Shown here: positions 8,500 through 17,639 of the stretch, piece after piece
Position numbering within the stretch: position 1 is the first letter of the stretch
How the letters are laid out: the number at the start of each line of letters is the position of its first letter
Assembly: GCA_963815645.1 (NCBI GenBank)
Contig: CAWFHL010000001.1
Coordinates: 1,922,001 to 1,986,000, forward strand
Source: JBBRHQ01 sp963815645
GTDB lineage: Bacteria > Actinomycetota > Thermoleophilia > Solirubrobacterales > 70-9
Direction of reading: 5' to 3'
DNA length: 64,000 bases
Position numbers and translations under genes: made by a program
The notes under the pieces: model-generated
What the model was told of the DNA's origin: nothing
Databases searched by the model: none
The model's input: only the letters and a program-made list of their open reading frames with translations

Positions 8500-9150
8500 A
8501 TGAGTGTGACGAATATCCGCCGCGAGCCTGAGCAGCGCCCCGAGCGGAGGCGGCGCAGTGATGGCGAGCGGAGCCGCAACGCGATCCTCCGGGAGGCAGG
8601 GCAACTCGCCACCGTCGAGGGCATCAGCGGGCTCTCGATCAGCCGGCTGGCCGACGCCGTCGGGATGAGCAAGAGCGGCCTCTTCGCCCATTTCGGCTCC
8701 AAGGAGGAGCTCCAGATCGCGACGATCGAGATGGCGCGCGAGGTGTTCACGGAACAGGTGATCGACCCCGCGCTGGCTGGCCGGACCGGGCTCGAGCGGT
8801 TGAACCGGCTCGGTGACAACTTCCTCCGGTATGTCGGAGGAGGCCTATATCCAGGCGGCTGCTTCTTCTGGTCGGTCGCAGCCGAGATGGCCATGCGCCC
8901 GGGCCCCGTGCGTGACGGTGCGGTCGAGGTCCTGGACGAGTTTTCCGGCCAGGTGGTGAGCGCCGTTCGCGATGCCCAGGCGGAGGGCGCGATCGATCCC
9001 TCAGAGGATGCCGAGCGGCTCGCCTTTGAGCTCAGCGCCTACATGTCCTTCGCCAACGCGCAGTTCGCGTTCAAACAGGATTCGACACCGATCGACCGGG
9101 CGCGTCGCTCGCTGGAGAGCCGGATCGCGGCAGCGGCTATCGCGGCGTAG
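8500..9150 (+). CDS. TetR/AcrR-family transcriptional regulator
   Basis: Protein of 216 residues. Residues 22-70 form the TetR helix-turn-helix domain (RNAILREAGQLATVEG, then ISRLADAVGMSKSGLFAHF). The rest is the helical ligand domain, with a conserved YPGGCFFWSVAAEM stretch found in one branch of the family. The ATG at 8500 lies nine bases after the second operator half-site, so the gene probably represses itself as well as the divergent MMPL exporter. The ligand cannot be read from sequence. Confidence 0.93.
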   Translation: MSVTNIRREPEQRPERRRRSDGERSRNAILREAGQLATVEGISGLSISRLADAVGMSKSGLFAHFGSKEELQIATIEMAREVFTEQVIDPALAGRTGLERLNRLGDNFLRYVGGGLYPGGCFFWSVAAEMAMRPGPVRDGAVEVLDEFSGQVVSAVRDAQAEGAIDPSEDAERLAFELSAYMSFANAQFAFKQDSTPIDRARRSLESRIAAAAIAA

Positions 9151-9398
9151 GGCGTTTTCGACTTGGGGCTGCGTGCTCGGGAGCCTCTCCTGCCGGCGGT
9201 GGAGCTTGAGCCCGGCCACGGGTTTGCGACGTTGTAGGGCTGCGGGATAGGCGTCGGCTTTGTGTTGCCCGTACCAGTAAACGAAGCGGAATGCATTGCC
9301 AGAGGCAACGACGGCCCGTCGCCTCGGATTGCCGTGGATTGCGCGCGATTGACGGGGATTCGGGGGGAAAAGGCGACTTTCTGCCTTAGGCTGAGCCG
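9151..9398. other. No gene recognised
   Basis: About 250 bases between the TetR gene and the next small gene. I see no convincing reading frame, RNA gene or repeat. The GC-rich tail just before 9398 contains a GGGGATTCGGGGGG stretch of unknown meaning. Confidence 0.4.
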
Positions 9399-9602
9399 AT
9401 GAGCGAGCCCGCCCACGGATTCGAGGAAGGCCAGGCGGTCTGGGTCGAAGACGGCGACGGGAAGATGCGTCCCGCGATATTTCTCGGCGAAACCGAGAGC
9501 GCGAGTTGGATGGGCGGCGTTCCGCGCGCCCATGTCGTGGACCCAGGGACCAACCAGGGAGAGGTGGTCCCGATCTTTCGCATCACTCCCAGGGACGAGT
9601 AG
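9399..9602 (+). CDS. Small conserved-looking acidic protein
   Basis: A 67-residue open frame starting MSEPAHGFEEGQAVWVEDG. Composition and the regular beta-strand pattern (QAVWVEDGDGKMRPAIFLG, AHVVDPGTN, VVPIFRI) look like a small SH3-like or Tudor-like barrel of real coding quality. No known family is recognised. It ends five bases before the GTG of the next gene, suggesting one transcription unit. Confidence 0.55.
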   Translation: MSEPAHGFEEGQAVWVEDGDGKMRPAIFLGETESASWMGGVPRAHVVDPGTNQGEVVPIFRITPRDE

Positions 9603-9606
9603 CCTG

Positions 9607-10446
9607 GTGCCTTGGTTCCCTGAGCTGTTCTCTGCGCGGGCGCTGGCGGACATTGACGACAGACTCCGGCGGGAGGAGCTTGACACCGTGCCCTACTTCG
9701 CCGGTTTCCTGACCGGCGAGACCGACGCCCTCATTCAGTCCTTCGCAGGCGAACCCGAGGTTCACTATCCGGTCCGTGGCCGCGTCAAGGGCGAGCGGGC
9801 GTTCGCCGCATACGCGGCGGCAACCAAAGCATGGCTGGAGGAACGCGAGGACTCGATCGAAGACATCGGCCTCCTAAGGACCGAGCGCCGCAGCGTTGGT
9901 GAGGCGGTCCTCCACCTCGGCGGTCAGGATGGGAGCGTCGATCTCCCGGTGACGATCGTCGCCGACCAACGGTCCGACGGACGGATCGAAGAGGTGCGGA
10001 TCTACTACAGCAGCTGGCCGCTGAACGGCCGGCACGTGCACCGCTCGCCGCTGCTGCAACCCGATCCGGACTTGCGCGAGTCAGACGTCGTGAGCGAGTA
10101 CCAGCGTGCGCTCGCAGCCGGCGATGTCGACTCGATCGTTGCGGCATTCGAGCCGGACGCCTATGCCCGCGAGCCTGCGGGTGGCGAGCACGTCCACAGA
10201 GGCACTGACGGCCTGCGCACGTTCTATGAACGTTTGTTCTCGAATGGTGGCGGCATTCCGCTGGAGCACTGCACGGTGATCGATGACGGGCGCGCGTGCG
10301 CGCTGGAGTACAACGTCGTGCGGTGGGGAAGGACGGAGCTGCGCCCGGAGGCGGGGGTGGCTGTCTACGTTCGGGGTGAGAGCGGCAAGCTCGCCGCGGC
10401 CCGCATCTACGACGATGTGGACCCGCCGCTCGGCGTCCCCACCTAG
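9607..10446 (+). CDS. Tandem NTF2/SnoaL-like two-domain protein
   Basis: GTG at 9607 gives a 279-residue protein; the frame is open further upstream but that would overlap the preceding small gene out of frame. Residues 20-150 and 155-275 are two cone-shaped NTF2-like domains. The first has YFAGFLTGETDALIQSFAGE and IEEVRIYYSSWP; the second has EYQRALAAGDVDSIVAAFEPD and AARIYDDVDPP. Domains of this type act as small enzymes (isomerases, cyclases, hydratases) or ligand binders; no catalytic Asp-His pair can be assigned with confidence. It is separate in sequence from the large NTF2 array at 45-52 kb and does not begin MSQENVE. Confidence 0.75.
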   Translation: MPWFPELFSARALADIDDRLRREELDTVPYFAGFLTGETDALIQSFAGEPEVHYPVRGRVKGERAFAAYAAATKAWLEEREDSIEDIGLLRTERRSVGEAVLHLGGQDGSVDLPVTIVADQRSDGRIEEVRIYYSSWPLNGRHVHRSPLLQPDPDLRESDVVSEYQRALAAGDVDSIVAAFEPDAYAREPAGGEHVHRGTDGLRTFYERLFSNGGGIPLEHCTVIDDGRACALEYNVVRWGRTELRPEAGVAVYVRGESGKLAAARIYDDVDPPLGVPT

Positions 10447-11048
10447 CTCCTCGACTCCTCGGCGGTCCGGCTTCCCGCGCCGCGCTTGTTCCAGCCATGG
10501 AAGTGCGAGAGATCGTCCGACTCCCAGGCCTCGCGGAGTCCCGGCGCGCTCAGGTCCCAGTCGGGGCGGATCTCACTACTGACAGCCCGCAGGTCGCGCC
10601 AGAGGTCCATGACCGAGGGGCGCCCCCAGAACCAATAACCGTTGTAGATGCTGTGGATGACGAGCCCGGGCTTCAGCACGACGGTGTGCGGGATCATCGG
10701 GTCGTGCTCGGGGTCGGTGTACTCCCGGATCTCGAGGTCCTTCTGCACCGTCCGCTCGGGGTCGGATAGGAAGGGCCACTGGGCGCCGACCGAGGCGCGG
10801 AACTCCTGGAGCTAGTGATGCTCGTCGGTCGCGATCGTGGCCATCTGTGTGTAGGCGACTGCGACCTTGGGATAGAACGCGGCGAGGTCGAGGTGCTGCT
10901 GGTGCTCCTTCGGGCAGTAGTGGCCGCGTGCGAGGGTGAGGATCAGGGGGTCGTCGCCCTGCAGCTCGCTGAGCTTTCGGGGGACAGTCTCGTGGTCGGG
11001 CAGCTCGTAGTCGGGGAACGTGGCGCCGGGTTGGATGTCAGAGCGCAT
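10443..11048 (-). pseudogene. Peroxiredoxin-like (redoxin-domain) gene with one amber codon
   Basis: From ATG 11048 the frame reads as a thioredoxin-fold redoxin: FPDYELPDHE at the N-terminus, LILTLARGHYCPKEHQQH with the redox-active Cys region, then TAG at 10812-10814. The same frame resumes at once with LQEFRASVGAQWPFLSDPE, IPHTVVLKPG and YWFWGRPS to a stop at 10443, giving about 201 codons in all. Apart from this one stop the gene is complete and in frame, so it is either recently inactivated or read through. It was probably a peroxide or bromoperoxidase-type detoxifying protein. It overlaps the last four bases of the convergent NTF2 gene. Confidence 0.8.
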
Positions 11049-11072
11049 GGTGAACTCCTTTCGTGCCGTTCG

Positions 11073-11763
11073 CTAGGCGGAGACAAACTGTTGCCCGCCG
11101 TCGATGTCATAGGTCGCGCCGGTGATCGCGGTATTGATCATGAGGTGAACGGCGAGAGCTGCGACGTCAGCCGGATCGACCACGCGGCCGATGGGGAGCG
11201 TCGCACGCAGCTCGTCGCGCCTCGCCTCGAGTCCCTCGCCAAGGAGCGAAGCCGACAATGGGGTGTCGACGAAGCCGGGGGCAATCAGGTTGACCCGGAC
11301 CGGCGCGAGCTCGAGCGCGAGCCCCGCCGTGAACGGAGGGATCGTCGCGTGGCCGCCGAGGCGATCCCGAGGTCGCGACTGATCCGCCGGCCGCCGGTGG
11401 CGCCCATGAGCACAAGCGTGCCGCCCGCCCTCATCTTTCCTGCCGCGTTGCGCGCGACCCCGAGCCCCAGCACCACGTGGTCGCTGATCGCCTCCCGTAC
11501 CTGAGCTGGGTCCATCTCGAGTAAGGGCCCGTAGGTCGGACCGCCGGCCGTAATTATCACATGGTCGATCGGGGTGGGTAGATCCCCGAAGAACCGCTCG
11601 AGCGAAGCAGAGTCGGTGGCGTCAAAGGCCTCGGTGCTCATCGCGCCGAGCTCGACCGCGGCGCGTTGTAGCCGTTCGGGGTTCCGGCCGGTGAGGACGA
11701 CGTCAGCCCCCCCTTGGCGCGTGGTTCGCGCTGGGTGGGCGAGTCAAGGTTTGCGGTGCTCAT
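11073..11763 (-). pseudogene. Short-chain dehydrogenase/reductase remnant
   Basis: From ATG 11763 the first 16 codons are followed by a run of seven G; with one more G the frame would continue as ADVVLTGRNPERLQRAA, DHVIITAGGPTYGP and GGTLVLMGATGGRR. A second frame change near 11350 leads to PVRVNLIAPGFVDTPLS and DIDGGQQFVS. The cofactor motif GxxxGxG, which should lie between PRAK and GADVV, is deleted. With one deletion and two frameshifts the gene is inactive. It precedes an intact SDR and flavoprotein on the same strand. Confidence 0.85.
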
Positions 11764-11796
11764 GATTCCTCCAACTGTTGGGGTCGGCAACGGATG

Positions 11797-12546
11797 TCAG
11801 TGTCCAGCGGCCTGACCGCCGTCGATATGTAGGGTCTCACCGGTGACGAACGTCGCCCGCTCCAAATACAGAATCCCCTCGACGACGTCATCGATCTCGC
11901 CCACACGGCCCAGCGGGTGAAGGCCGGCCATGCCCTCGTAGGAGGCTGGGTCGTGATCGGGGGTCTTGATTACTCCGAGGGCGACTGCGTTCACCCGTAC
12001 GCTGCTTGACGCGTATTCGGTGGCGAGGGAGCGGGTTACGGCGGCCAATCCGCCCTTTGTGAGGGACGCGAGCGCGGAGGGCCTCTTGCTATCGGGTTGG
12101 TCGACGAGGGTCGTGGTGATGTTGACGATGTGGCCGTTGCCCTGGCTCACCATCTGACGGATGGCGCGCTGAGTGATGTGGAAGAACCCGGCCAAGTTGA
12201 CGGCAGTGATCGCGGCATAATCATCAGGGGTGTATTCAGTGAACGGCTTTCCGATAAAGACCCCGGCGTTGTTGATCAGGCTGTCGAGCCGTCCGAATCG
12301 ATCGAGCGCCTGCTCCACCACCCGCTGCGCCGTCTCGACTTCTGCGATGTCACCCTGCACGGTGAGAAGGTCGGACTCCTTGGAGGGGTGGATCGAGCGC
12401 GAGTTGGCTACGACGGCGTATCCAGCACAACGGAAGGCGGCTACCAGGCCCGCGCCGATGCCCTGCGAGGCGCCGGTGATGACCGCGATCTTTTGTGACT
12501 TAGTCAGCCGGGCCGACGGAGGTTGGGGGCCAGGCGGCGGGCTCAT
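11797..12546 (-). CDS. SDR-fold protein lacking the catalytic tyrosine
   Basis: Protein of 249 residues with a complete Rossmann fold: cofactor motif TGASQGIG at about residue 24, INNAG at about 90, and C-terminal GETLHIDGGQ. At the position of the usual Y-x-x-x-K the sequence is ALASLTKGG, so the lysine is present but the tyrosine is alanine. Loss of Tyr usually abolishes classical reductase activity, although I recall a subfamily of SDR proteins with this ASLTKGG form; a different substrate or a binding role is possible. Its ATG overlaps the stop of the flavoprotein upstream by four bases, so the two are translationally coupled. Confidence 0.88.
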   Translation of the reverse strand: MSPPPGPQPPSARLTKSQKIAVITGASQGIGAGLVAAFRCAGYAVVANSRSIHPSKESDLLTVQGDIAEVETAQRVVEQALDRFGRLDSLINNAGVFIGKPFTEYTPDDYAAITAVNLAGFFHITQRAIRQMVSQGNGHIVNITTTLVDQPDSKRPSALASLTKGGLAAVTRSLATEYASSSVRVNAVALGVIKTPDHDPASYEGMAGLHPLGRVGEIDDVVEGILYLERATFVTGETLHIDGGQAAGH

Positions 12547-13904
12547 CGACGAGGCGTGGCCGCGGTCTCAGCCCTCGCCGCAATCTCGCGGCCAAGAGCC
12601 TTCAGTGCGGCGACGTAGATCTCCGAGAAAGTAGGAAAGGGTTGGATCGTGTCGCGAAGCACCTCGAGCGGAACGCGAGCTCTGATCGCGAGCGTGGCCT
12701 GCTGCAGCCACTCCCCCGCTTCGGGGCCGAGCGCATAGGCGCCCGTCAGCTGCTGGCCGTCGCTGAGCAGGGTCAAGAATCCGTTGCTCTCGGCGTAGGC
12801 GCGTGTGTAGGTCTCAGTCTTGGCCACCTCCGACACAGGGGCGGTAGCGCTGAACGACGCCTCCGTGGCGCCCACCGACGCTGCCTGCGGGTCGGTGAAT
12901 ACCGCCCGCGGCACCGCCTCGTAGTCGGCATCGCGCGAGTCGCCGAGGATGTTTGCGGCGACGACTTCTCCCTGATACTTGCCGACGTGGGTAAGCGGCC
13001 AGATCCCGACGACGTCGCCTATCGCCCAGAGGCGCTCCCCCGCACACAGGTGCTCGTCGACCGGGATTCCGTGGCCATCCGTTTCGACCCCGACGGTCTC
13101 GAGGCCCATTCCGTCGACGCGGGGGCGGCGGCCGGTGGCGACCAGGAGGCGGTCACCGCGCAGCTCGTCTCCACTCTCGAATTCGAGCACGTAGTTCGCG
13201 CCGTCGCGCCGCGCCGCGGTTGCACGTCCCCCGAGGACGAGCTCGACACCGTCGCGACGCAGTACCCCGGCCAGAGCCTCACCCAGCGGCGCCGGCTCTC
13301 GGGGAAGGATGTGTTCGGCACCCTCCACGAGCGCCACCTCGCCCCCGAAGCGCCGGACGGCCTGAGCCATCTCGGCGCCGACCGGCCCCCCGCCGAGCAC
13401 GAGCAGCCTACGGGGAATGGCCTTCATGCCGGTCACTTCACGGTTCGTCCAGATGCCGTCGAGCTCACGCAGGCCGGGGACGGGCGGCACGATCGGATCG
13501 GCACCGTTCGCGAGCACGACGTTGTCGGCGGTGTAGCGCTCGCCGTCGACCTCGACCACGCCCGTTCCGGCGAGCCGGCCGCTGCCCCGTAATAAGTCGA
13601 TCCCGTTGTCGGCCAGCCATCGCTCTTGGCCGGCGTCGGAGTAGTCGGAGACCATGAAGTCCCGCCAGGCCAATGCCGCCTCGACGTCGACTTCGGCGCT
13701 GGCCGACGCGTCGCGCGCGGCGTGCACTGCCTCACCGGGGCGCAGTAGCGTCTTGGAGGGAATGCAGGCCCAGTAGGAGCACTCGCCCCCGACCAGTTCG
13801 CGCTCGACGAGTGCGACCCGTAGGCCGCCCTCGGCCAACTCGCCGGCGCAATGTTCCCCCGGTGAGCCGCCGCCGACCACGATGACGTCGTAGTCGGCGC
13901 TCAT
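12543..13904 (-). CDS. Class I pyridine-nucleotide disulfide oxidoreductase-like protein
   Basis: Protein of 453 residues. N-terminal FAD motif VVGGGSPGEHCA, redox pair C42-SYWA-C47 in the class I spacing, NAD motif LVLGGGPVGAEMA near residue 175, second FAD contact LWAIGDVVG, and a C-terminal dimerisation domain. The C-terminal catalytic His-Glu motif (HPTxxE in lipoamide and mercuric reductases) reads PFPTFSEIY, so the histidine is replaced by phenylalanine. It thus resembles mercuric or dihydrolipoyl reductase but probably acts on another electron acceptor. First gene of a two-gene unit with the SDR protein; the pair may work on one substrate. Confidence 0.9.
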   Translation of the reverse strand: MSADYDVIVVGGGSPGEHCAGELAEGGLRVALVERELVGGECSYWACIPSKTLLRPGEAVHAARDASASAEVDVEAALAWRDFMVSDYSDAGQERWLADNGIDLLRGSGRLAGTGVVEVDGERYTADNVVLANGADPIVPPVPGLRELDGIWTNREVTGMKAIPRRLLVLGGGPVGAEMAQAVRRFGGEVALVEGAEHILPREPAPLGEALAGVLRRDGVELVLGGRATAARRDGANYVLEFESGDELRGDRLLVATGRRPRVDGMGLETVGVETDGHGIPVDEHLCAGERLWAIGDVVGIWPLTHVGKYQGEVVAANILGDSRDADYEAVPRAVFTDPQAASVGATEASFSATAPVSEVAKTETYTRAYAESNGFLTLLSDGQQLTGAYALGPEAGEWLQQATLAIRARVPLEVLRDTIQPFPTFSEIYVAALKALGREIAARAETAATPRR

Positions 13905-14157
13905 CTCGGCAGCTCCTCTCCGGCCTGCTCGCCGAAAGTCAAGCCACCGTCGCCCACTTCGGTCCTGCTCATCTTGACCTCCACCGTATTGCCGCTCCTG
14001 CCAGAAGTTGAACCTATCGCCAGCGGCCCGAGGCCGCTTTGAACGTTCACTGATCCTTCACATCCTGGATTGACCCACCCGTCCCCCAGTGAGAGGCTGG
14101 TCTTTCCGGCCCCCGCCGGATTCGCCCACCCAGCCCCGAACCGGAACGGAGGTCGAG

Positions 14158-14634
14158 ATGGCCGGCACCGACGCAAGCATTGAACCGACGAGTGGGACGC
14201 AGACCGCTCTGGGCGTCGACATGAACCTCGAGGTCGTGACCTTGCCCGTTTCCGACGTCGACCGGGCTAAGAGCTTCTACGAGAGCCTCGGATGGCGGCT
14301 GGACATTGACTTGGTCGTCAGCGACGACGTCCGGACGGTGCAGTTGACGCCGCCCCACTCGCAGTGCTCGATCCAAGTGGGCAAGGGCCGGACCACGGCC
14401 GAGCCAGGATCCGCTCAGGCGATGATCCTCGTGGTCGAGGACATCGATGCCGCCCGGGAAGATCTGATCAGCCGCGGCGTCGATGTCAGCGAGGTCCACG
14501 AGGCGCGCCCGCCTGGCTTCGACTCGCCGGGGCGCTCGTACTTCGCCCGGGCATCGTTCAGCGACCCCGACGGCAACGGCTGGGAGCTCCAAGAGATCAC
14601 TACCCGTCTTCCAGGTCGGGCATGGGAAGATTGA
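14158..14634 (+). CDS. VOC (glyoxalase/bleomycin-resistance fold) protein
   Basis: Protein of 158 residues. ATG 14158 follows a good GGAGG site; the open frame extends upstream without a better start. It shows two beta-alpha-beta-beta-beta modules: LEVVTLPVSDVDRAKSFYES and, after MILVVEDIDAAREDL, ARASFSDPDGNGWELQEI. VOC proteins bind a metal through His/Glu residues; the terminal Glu in WELQEI fits, while the expected first His position is EV in LEVVTL, so the first metal ligand may be missing. The function could be dioxygenase, glyoxalase or antibiotic binding. Confidence 0.88.
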   Translation: MAGTDASIEPTSGTQTALGVDMNLEVVTLPVSDVDRAKSFYESLGWRLDIDLVVSDDVRTVQLTPPHSQCSIQVGKGRTTAEPGSAQAMILVVEDIDAAREDLISRGVDVSEVHEARPPGFDSPGRSYFARASFSDPDGNGWELQEITTRLPGRAWED

Positions 14635-14635
14635 C

Positions 14636-14842
14636 GTGGACGTAGCCTCCCTGGCAGAGCTCTTGCACGAGACGGCCGAGCATCACGGCTCATTCGAGGC
14701 GGTAGCCCCGGCGCACGACTGGTGGGACTGGTACGCGGCTTACATGGACGCTCGTCAGAGCGGGAGCACTCCGGAGGAGGCCTCCGCGGCCGCCGGGCGC
14801 TACATGGCGGAGGTCAAGCACATCGTCGTGTCGTCCGCGTGA
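14636..14842 (+). CDS. Small acidic protein following the VOC gene
   Basis: A GTG one base after the VOC stop opens a 68-residue frame: VDVASLAELLHETAEHHG, then HDWWDWYAAYMDARQ and a final helix AAAGRYMAEVKH. It is helical and rich in His, Trp and Tyr. I recall this motif combination travelling with VOC genes in actinobacteria, sometimes annotated together with them, so it is probably a real partner. No biochemical function is known to me. Confidence 0.7.
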   Translation: MDVASLAELLHETAEHHGSFEAVAPAHDWWDWYAAYMDARQSGSTPEEASAAAGRYMAEVKHIVVSSA

Positions 14843-14929
14843 GCCCGTGTTGCCGCTTCACTGAAGATCCCGCCACTCACCTCCGCTCCGAACTCTGCCC
14901 AACGATCGGAAGAATAGGCTTCGCGGCGA

Positions 14930-15715
14930 ATGGACTTCGGCCTCAGCGGCAAGCGTGCCCTGGTAACGGGCGCAAGCAAGGGGATCGGCCTTGAAATTAC
15001 CCGCGCCCTGGTCGCCGAAGGTGTGCACGTGGTCGCCGGTGCGCGCGACACCAGCGGAGGGTTGAGCGAATTGGTCCAGAGTGACCAAGTGGAGGAGGTC
15101 CGCGTCGATCTCTCGACTGCGGGCGGCCCTGCGGAGCTCGTCGAGGCGGCGATGGAGAGCGGGCGTCTTGACGTGCTCGTCAACAATGTTGGCACCGTCA
15201 CCCCACGGCTCGAGGGGTTCCTCTCGGTGACGGACGAACAGTGGTTGCAGTCGTGGACGCTCACCTTCATGGCCGCGGTTCGGACGACTCGTGCCGCCCT
15301 TCCGGGCATGCTGGAGGTCGGCCGGGGGACGATCGTCAACACCTGCTCGGTCAATTCGTTCCTGCCGGATCCCGCGGTGATCGACTACTGCGCCGCCAAG
15401 GCTGCGCTGGCAAATTTCTCCAAGGCGCTGTCCAAGGAGGTGGGGCCAAACGGGATTCGTGTCAATACGGTAAGCCCGGGCCCGGTCTCCACCGCCCTCT
15501 GGCTCGGAGACCATGGCGTTGCGGCAACGGTTGCCGGGGCTCAGGGCGGGGACCCCGCCGCGGTTGCCGAGCAACAGGCTAAGGAGGCCGCGACCGGGCG
15601 CTTCACCGATCCGCAGGAGGTCGCGGAATTGGTGATCCTGCTGGCGGGCGATCGCGCCGGCAACGTAACCGGCGCTGACTTCGTGATCGACGGCGGGCTC
15701 GTGCAGACGCTCTGA
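14930..15715 (+). CDS. Short-chain dehydrogenase/reductase
   Basis: Protein of 261 residues with all classical features: TGASKGIG at residues 14-21 for NAD(P), LVNNVG near 86, the catalytic triad with serine in NTCSVNS and the pair in Y-CAA-K near 155, and C-terminal GADFVIDGG. This is the only SDR of the three in this stretch with a complete active site. Substrate unknown; such enzymes reduce 3-oxoacyl chains or oxidise secondary alcohols. It stands alone, convergent with the flavoprotein gene that follows. Confidence 0.92.
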   Translation: MDFGLSGKRALVTGASKGIGLEITRALVAEGVHVVAGARDTSGGLSELVQSDQVEEVRVDLSTAGGPAELVEAAMESGRLDVLVNNVGTVTPRLEGFLSVTDEQWLQSWTLTFMAAVRTTRAALPGMLEVGRGTIVNTCSVNSFLPDPAVIDYCAAKAALANFSKALSKEVGPNGIRVNTVSPGPVSTALWLGDHGVAATVAGAQGGDPAAVAEQQAKEAATGRFTDPQEVAELVILLAGDRAGNVTGADFVIDGGLVQTL

Positions 15716-15799
15716 TCGAAGACAAAGCCCGAGCGAGCGATGGCCCGACCCCGGCTGGTCCCCGCCCACTTGCAGGGCGCGCGACGAGCGGACCGGCCG

Positions 15800-17392
15800 T
15801 TAGGCAGCTACCCCGGCCACGCGGGAGATGCGCTCGTGCACGAAGCGCACCACCATCGCCCCTTCTCCGACGGCGGTGGCGCAGCGCTTGATGGAGCCCG
15901 ATCGCACGTCGCCGGCCGCGTAGATGCCCGGCACGCTGGTCTCTAGCAGGCCCTCGGCTCCGGCGCCCGGACCCGTGAGGACGAAGCCCTCCTCGTCCCG
16001 CGCGACCGTGTCGCCGAGCCAATCCGTGCAGGGCGCGGCTCCGAGGAAGAGGAAGAGGAAGGAGAAGGGCAGGCGCTCGCCGTCGCGCAGCGTGACGGCC
16101 TCGAGCTCCCCGTCGGTGCCGTGCAGCTCGGCCACCTCGCTGCGGTCCCGCACGGCAACGCCGTAGCGCTCGAGCTCCAGCAGGAGGTAGTCGGACATCG
16201 TCTCGCGAAGATGGGCGCGGCGGTGCAGCAGCGTTACGAGGGCGCCGCCACGGGCCAACCAGATCGCCGCCTGCGCCGCCGAGTTGCCGCCGCCGATGAC
16301 CCCGACTCGCGTTGCAGCGCAGCGCTGCGCTTCGGGCGGGCCCGCGGCGTAGAAGACGCTGATGCCCTCATACTCCTCGAGGTCGTCGACCGGCAGCCGG
16401 CGGTAGTCCGCGCCGGTGGCGAGCACCGCGGCGCGCGCCGCGATCACGCGGTTGTCCTCCAGCCGGACAAGGTGGCGATCGGATCCTGGCTCGAGGGCGA
16501 GCGCCCGGTATGGCGTCGCGGTTCGGGCGTTGAACTTACGCGCCTGGGTCACGGCGCGGCCCGTGAGCTCGGCGCCGGTGATGCCGGCGGGGAAGCCGAG
16601 GTAGTTCTCGATGCGCCGGGAGGTCCCCGCCTGGCCGCCGAGCACGGTGCTCTCAACCAACAGTGTGTCCAGGCCCTCCGACGCTCCGTAGACCGCAGCT
16701 CCCAGCCCGGCCGGCCCACCGCCGATGATCACGAGGTCGACCTCCTCGTGGGCATCGAGTTCGAGGCCGATGCCTAGCGCGCGAGACACCTCGCCATCGG
16801 ACGGGTTGCGCAACTCCATCCCCCCCGGCAGTCGCACCAACGGGAGCTCGCCGGGGTCAAGCGCGCCGATCAGCGCCGCGGCCTCTGCGTCGTCCGAGTG
16901 CTCAGGGTCGCGCCAGGTGTACGGGAGACGGCTGCGCCCGGCGTACTCGACTATCCGCCGAGTCTCCTGCGATGAACGGGGCCCGAGAACCTCGAGGCCA
17001 ATCCCCTGTTGCTGCTGGAGCGCCTCGCGGCGGATCATGAACGTCGACAGCAACAGCTCGGAGAGCGGACCGTCGTCGAACAGAAGCATGCGAAGCTCGT
17101 CGCGGTCGACCGCGATGTAGCGCATGCGTTGCGTCACGATCGCCGACAGGTAGACCGTTTGGCCGGTCAGGAGATTCATTTCGCCCAGGAACCCGGAGGC
17201 GCCGTGCCGGACGATCTCGTGGCCGGTCGCGCTTTGGATCGCCGCCTCGCCCTCGATAATCGCTATGAACGGAAAGCGACGATCGCCGACGCTGTACAGC
17301 ACCTCGCCGACCTCAGCCGTGCGCTCCTCACCATGCCGGGCGAGCGTCTCCAGTTGCGATTCAGAAAGGGACGGGCTCGCCGGACTTGCCAC
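15800..17392 (-). CDS. Cyclic-nucleotide-binding-domain plus thioredoxin-reductase-like flavoprotein
   Basis: Protein of 530 residues. Residues 10-130 form a cNMP-binding-like jelly roll (VGEVLYSVGD, GFLGEMNLLTGQ, a C-terminal helix with FMIRREALQQ). From about residue 215 there is a two-domain flavoprotein: FAD motif IIGGGPAGLGAA, VLGGQAGTSRRIENY typical of thioredoxin reductase, NAD motif VIGGGNSAAQA and terminal GIYAAGDV. The redox CxxC that thioredoxin reductase carries just before the NAD motif is absent; the segment reads AAGPPEAQRCAAT with one cysteine. So it cannot reduce thioredoxin in the usual way. Sensing by the N-terminal domain may gate electron transfer (inference). Strand and isolation suggest a monocistronic gene. 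Confidence 0.92.
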   Translation of the reverse strand: MASPASPSLSESQLETLARHGEERTAEVGEVLYSVGDRRFPFIAIIEGEAAIQSATGHEIVRHGASGFLGEMNLLTGQTVYLSAIVTQRMRYIAVDRDELRMLLFDDGPLSELLLSTFMIRREALQQQQGIGLEVLGPRSSQETRRIVEYAGRSRLPYTWRDPEHSDDAEAAALIGALDPGELPLVRLPGGMELRNPSDGEVSRALGIGLELDAHEEVDLVIIGGGPAGLGAAVYGASEGLDTLLVESTVLGGQAGTSRRIENYLGFPAGITGAELTGRAVTQARKFNARTATPYRALALEPGSDRHLVRLEDNRVIAARAAVLATGADYRRLPVDDLEEYEGISVFYAAGPPEAQRCAATRVGVIGGGNSAAQAAIWLARGGALVTLLHRRAHLRETMSDYLLLELERYGVAVRDRSEVAELHGTDGELEAVTLRDGERLPFSFLFLFLGAAPCTDWLGDTVARDEEGFVLTGPGAGAEGLLETSVPGIYAAGDVRSGSIKRCATAVGEGAMVVRFVHERISRVAGVAA

Positions 17393-17639
17393 TCGTCAAG
17401 CGTACTGAGGGATAGGAGACGCGGCCAGGTCGCGCTACTGCGCGATCAGCTCATGATCCCTGCCGTCGTAGCGAGAAACGCAAGAGCTCGGCGGCCCTTG
17501 CCGACTCTGCGATGCTGACCGGGACCCGAGGATAGAGGAGCAGCCAGTGCCCCGCATCAACATCGCCTGGACTCAACCGGGTGAGGTCGGCTGCGGACTA
17601 TCGAGATGATGCCTGCCTCCGCAACCGAATACGACCCAG

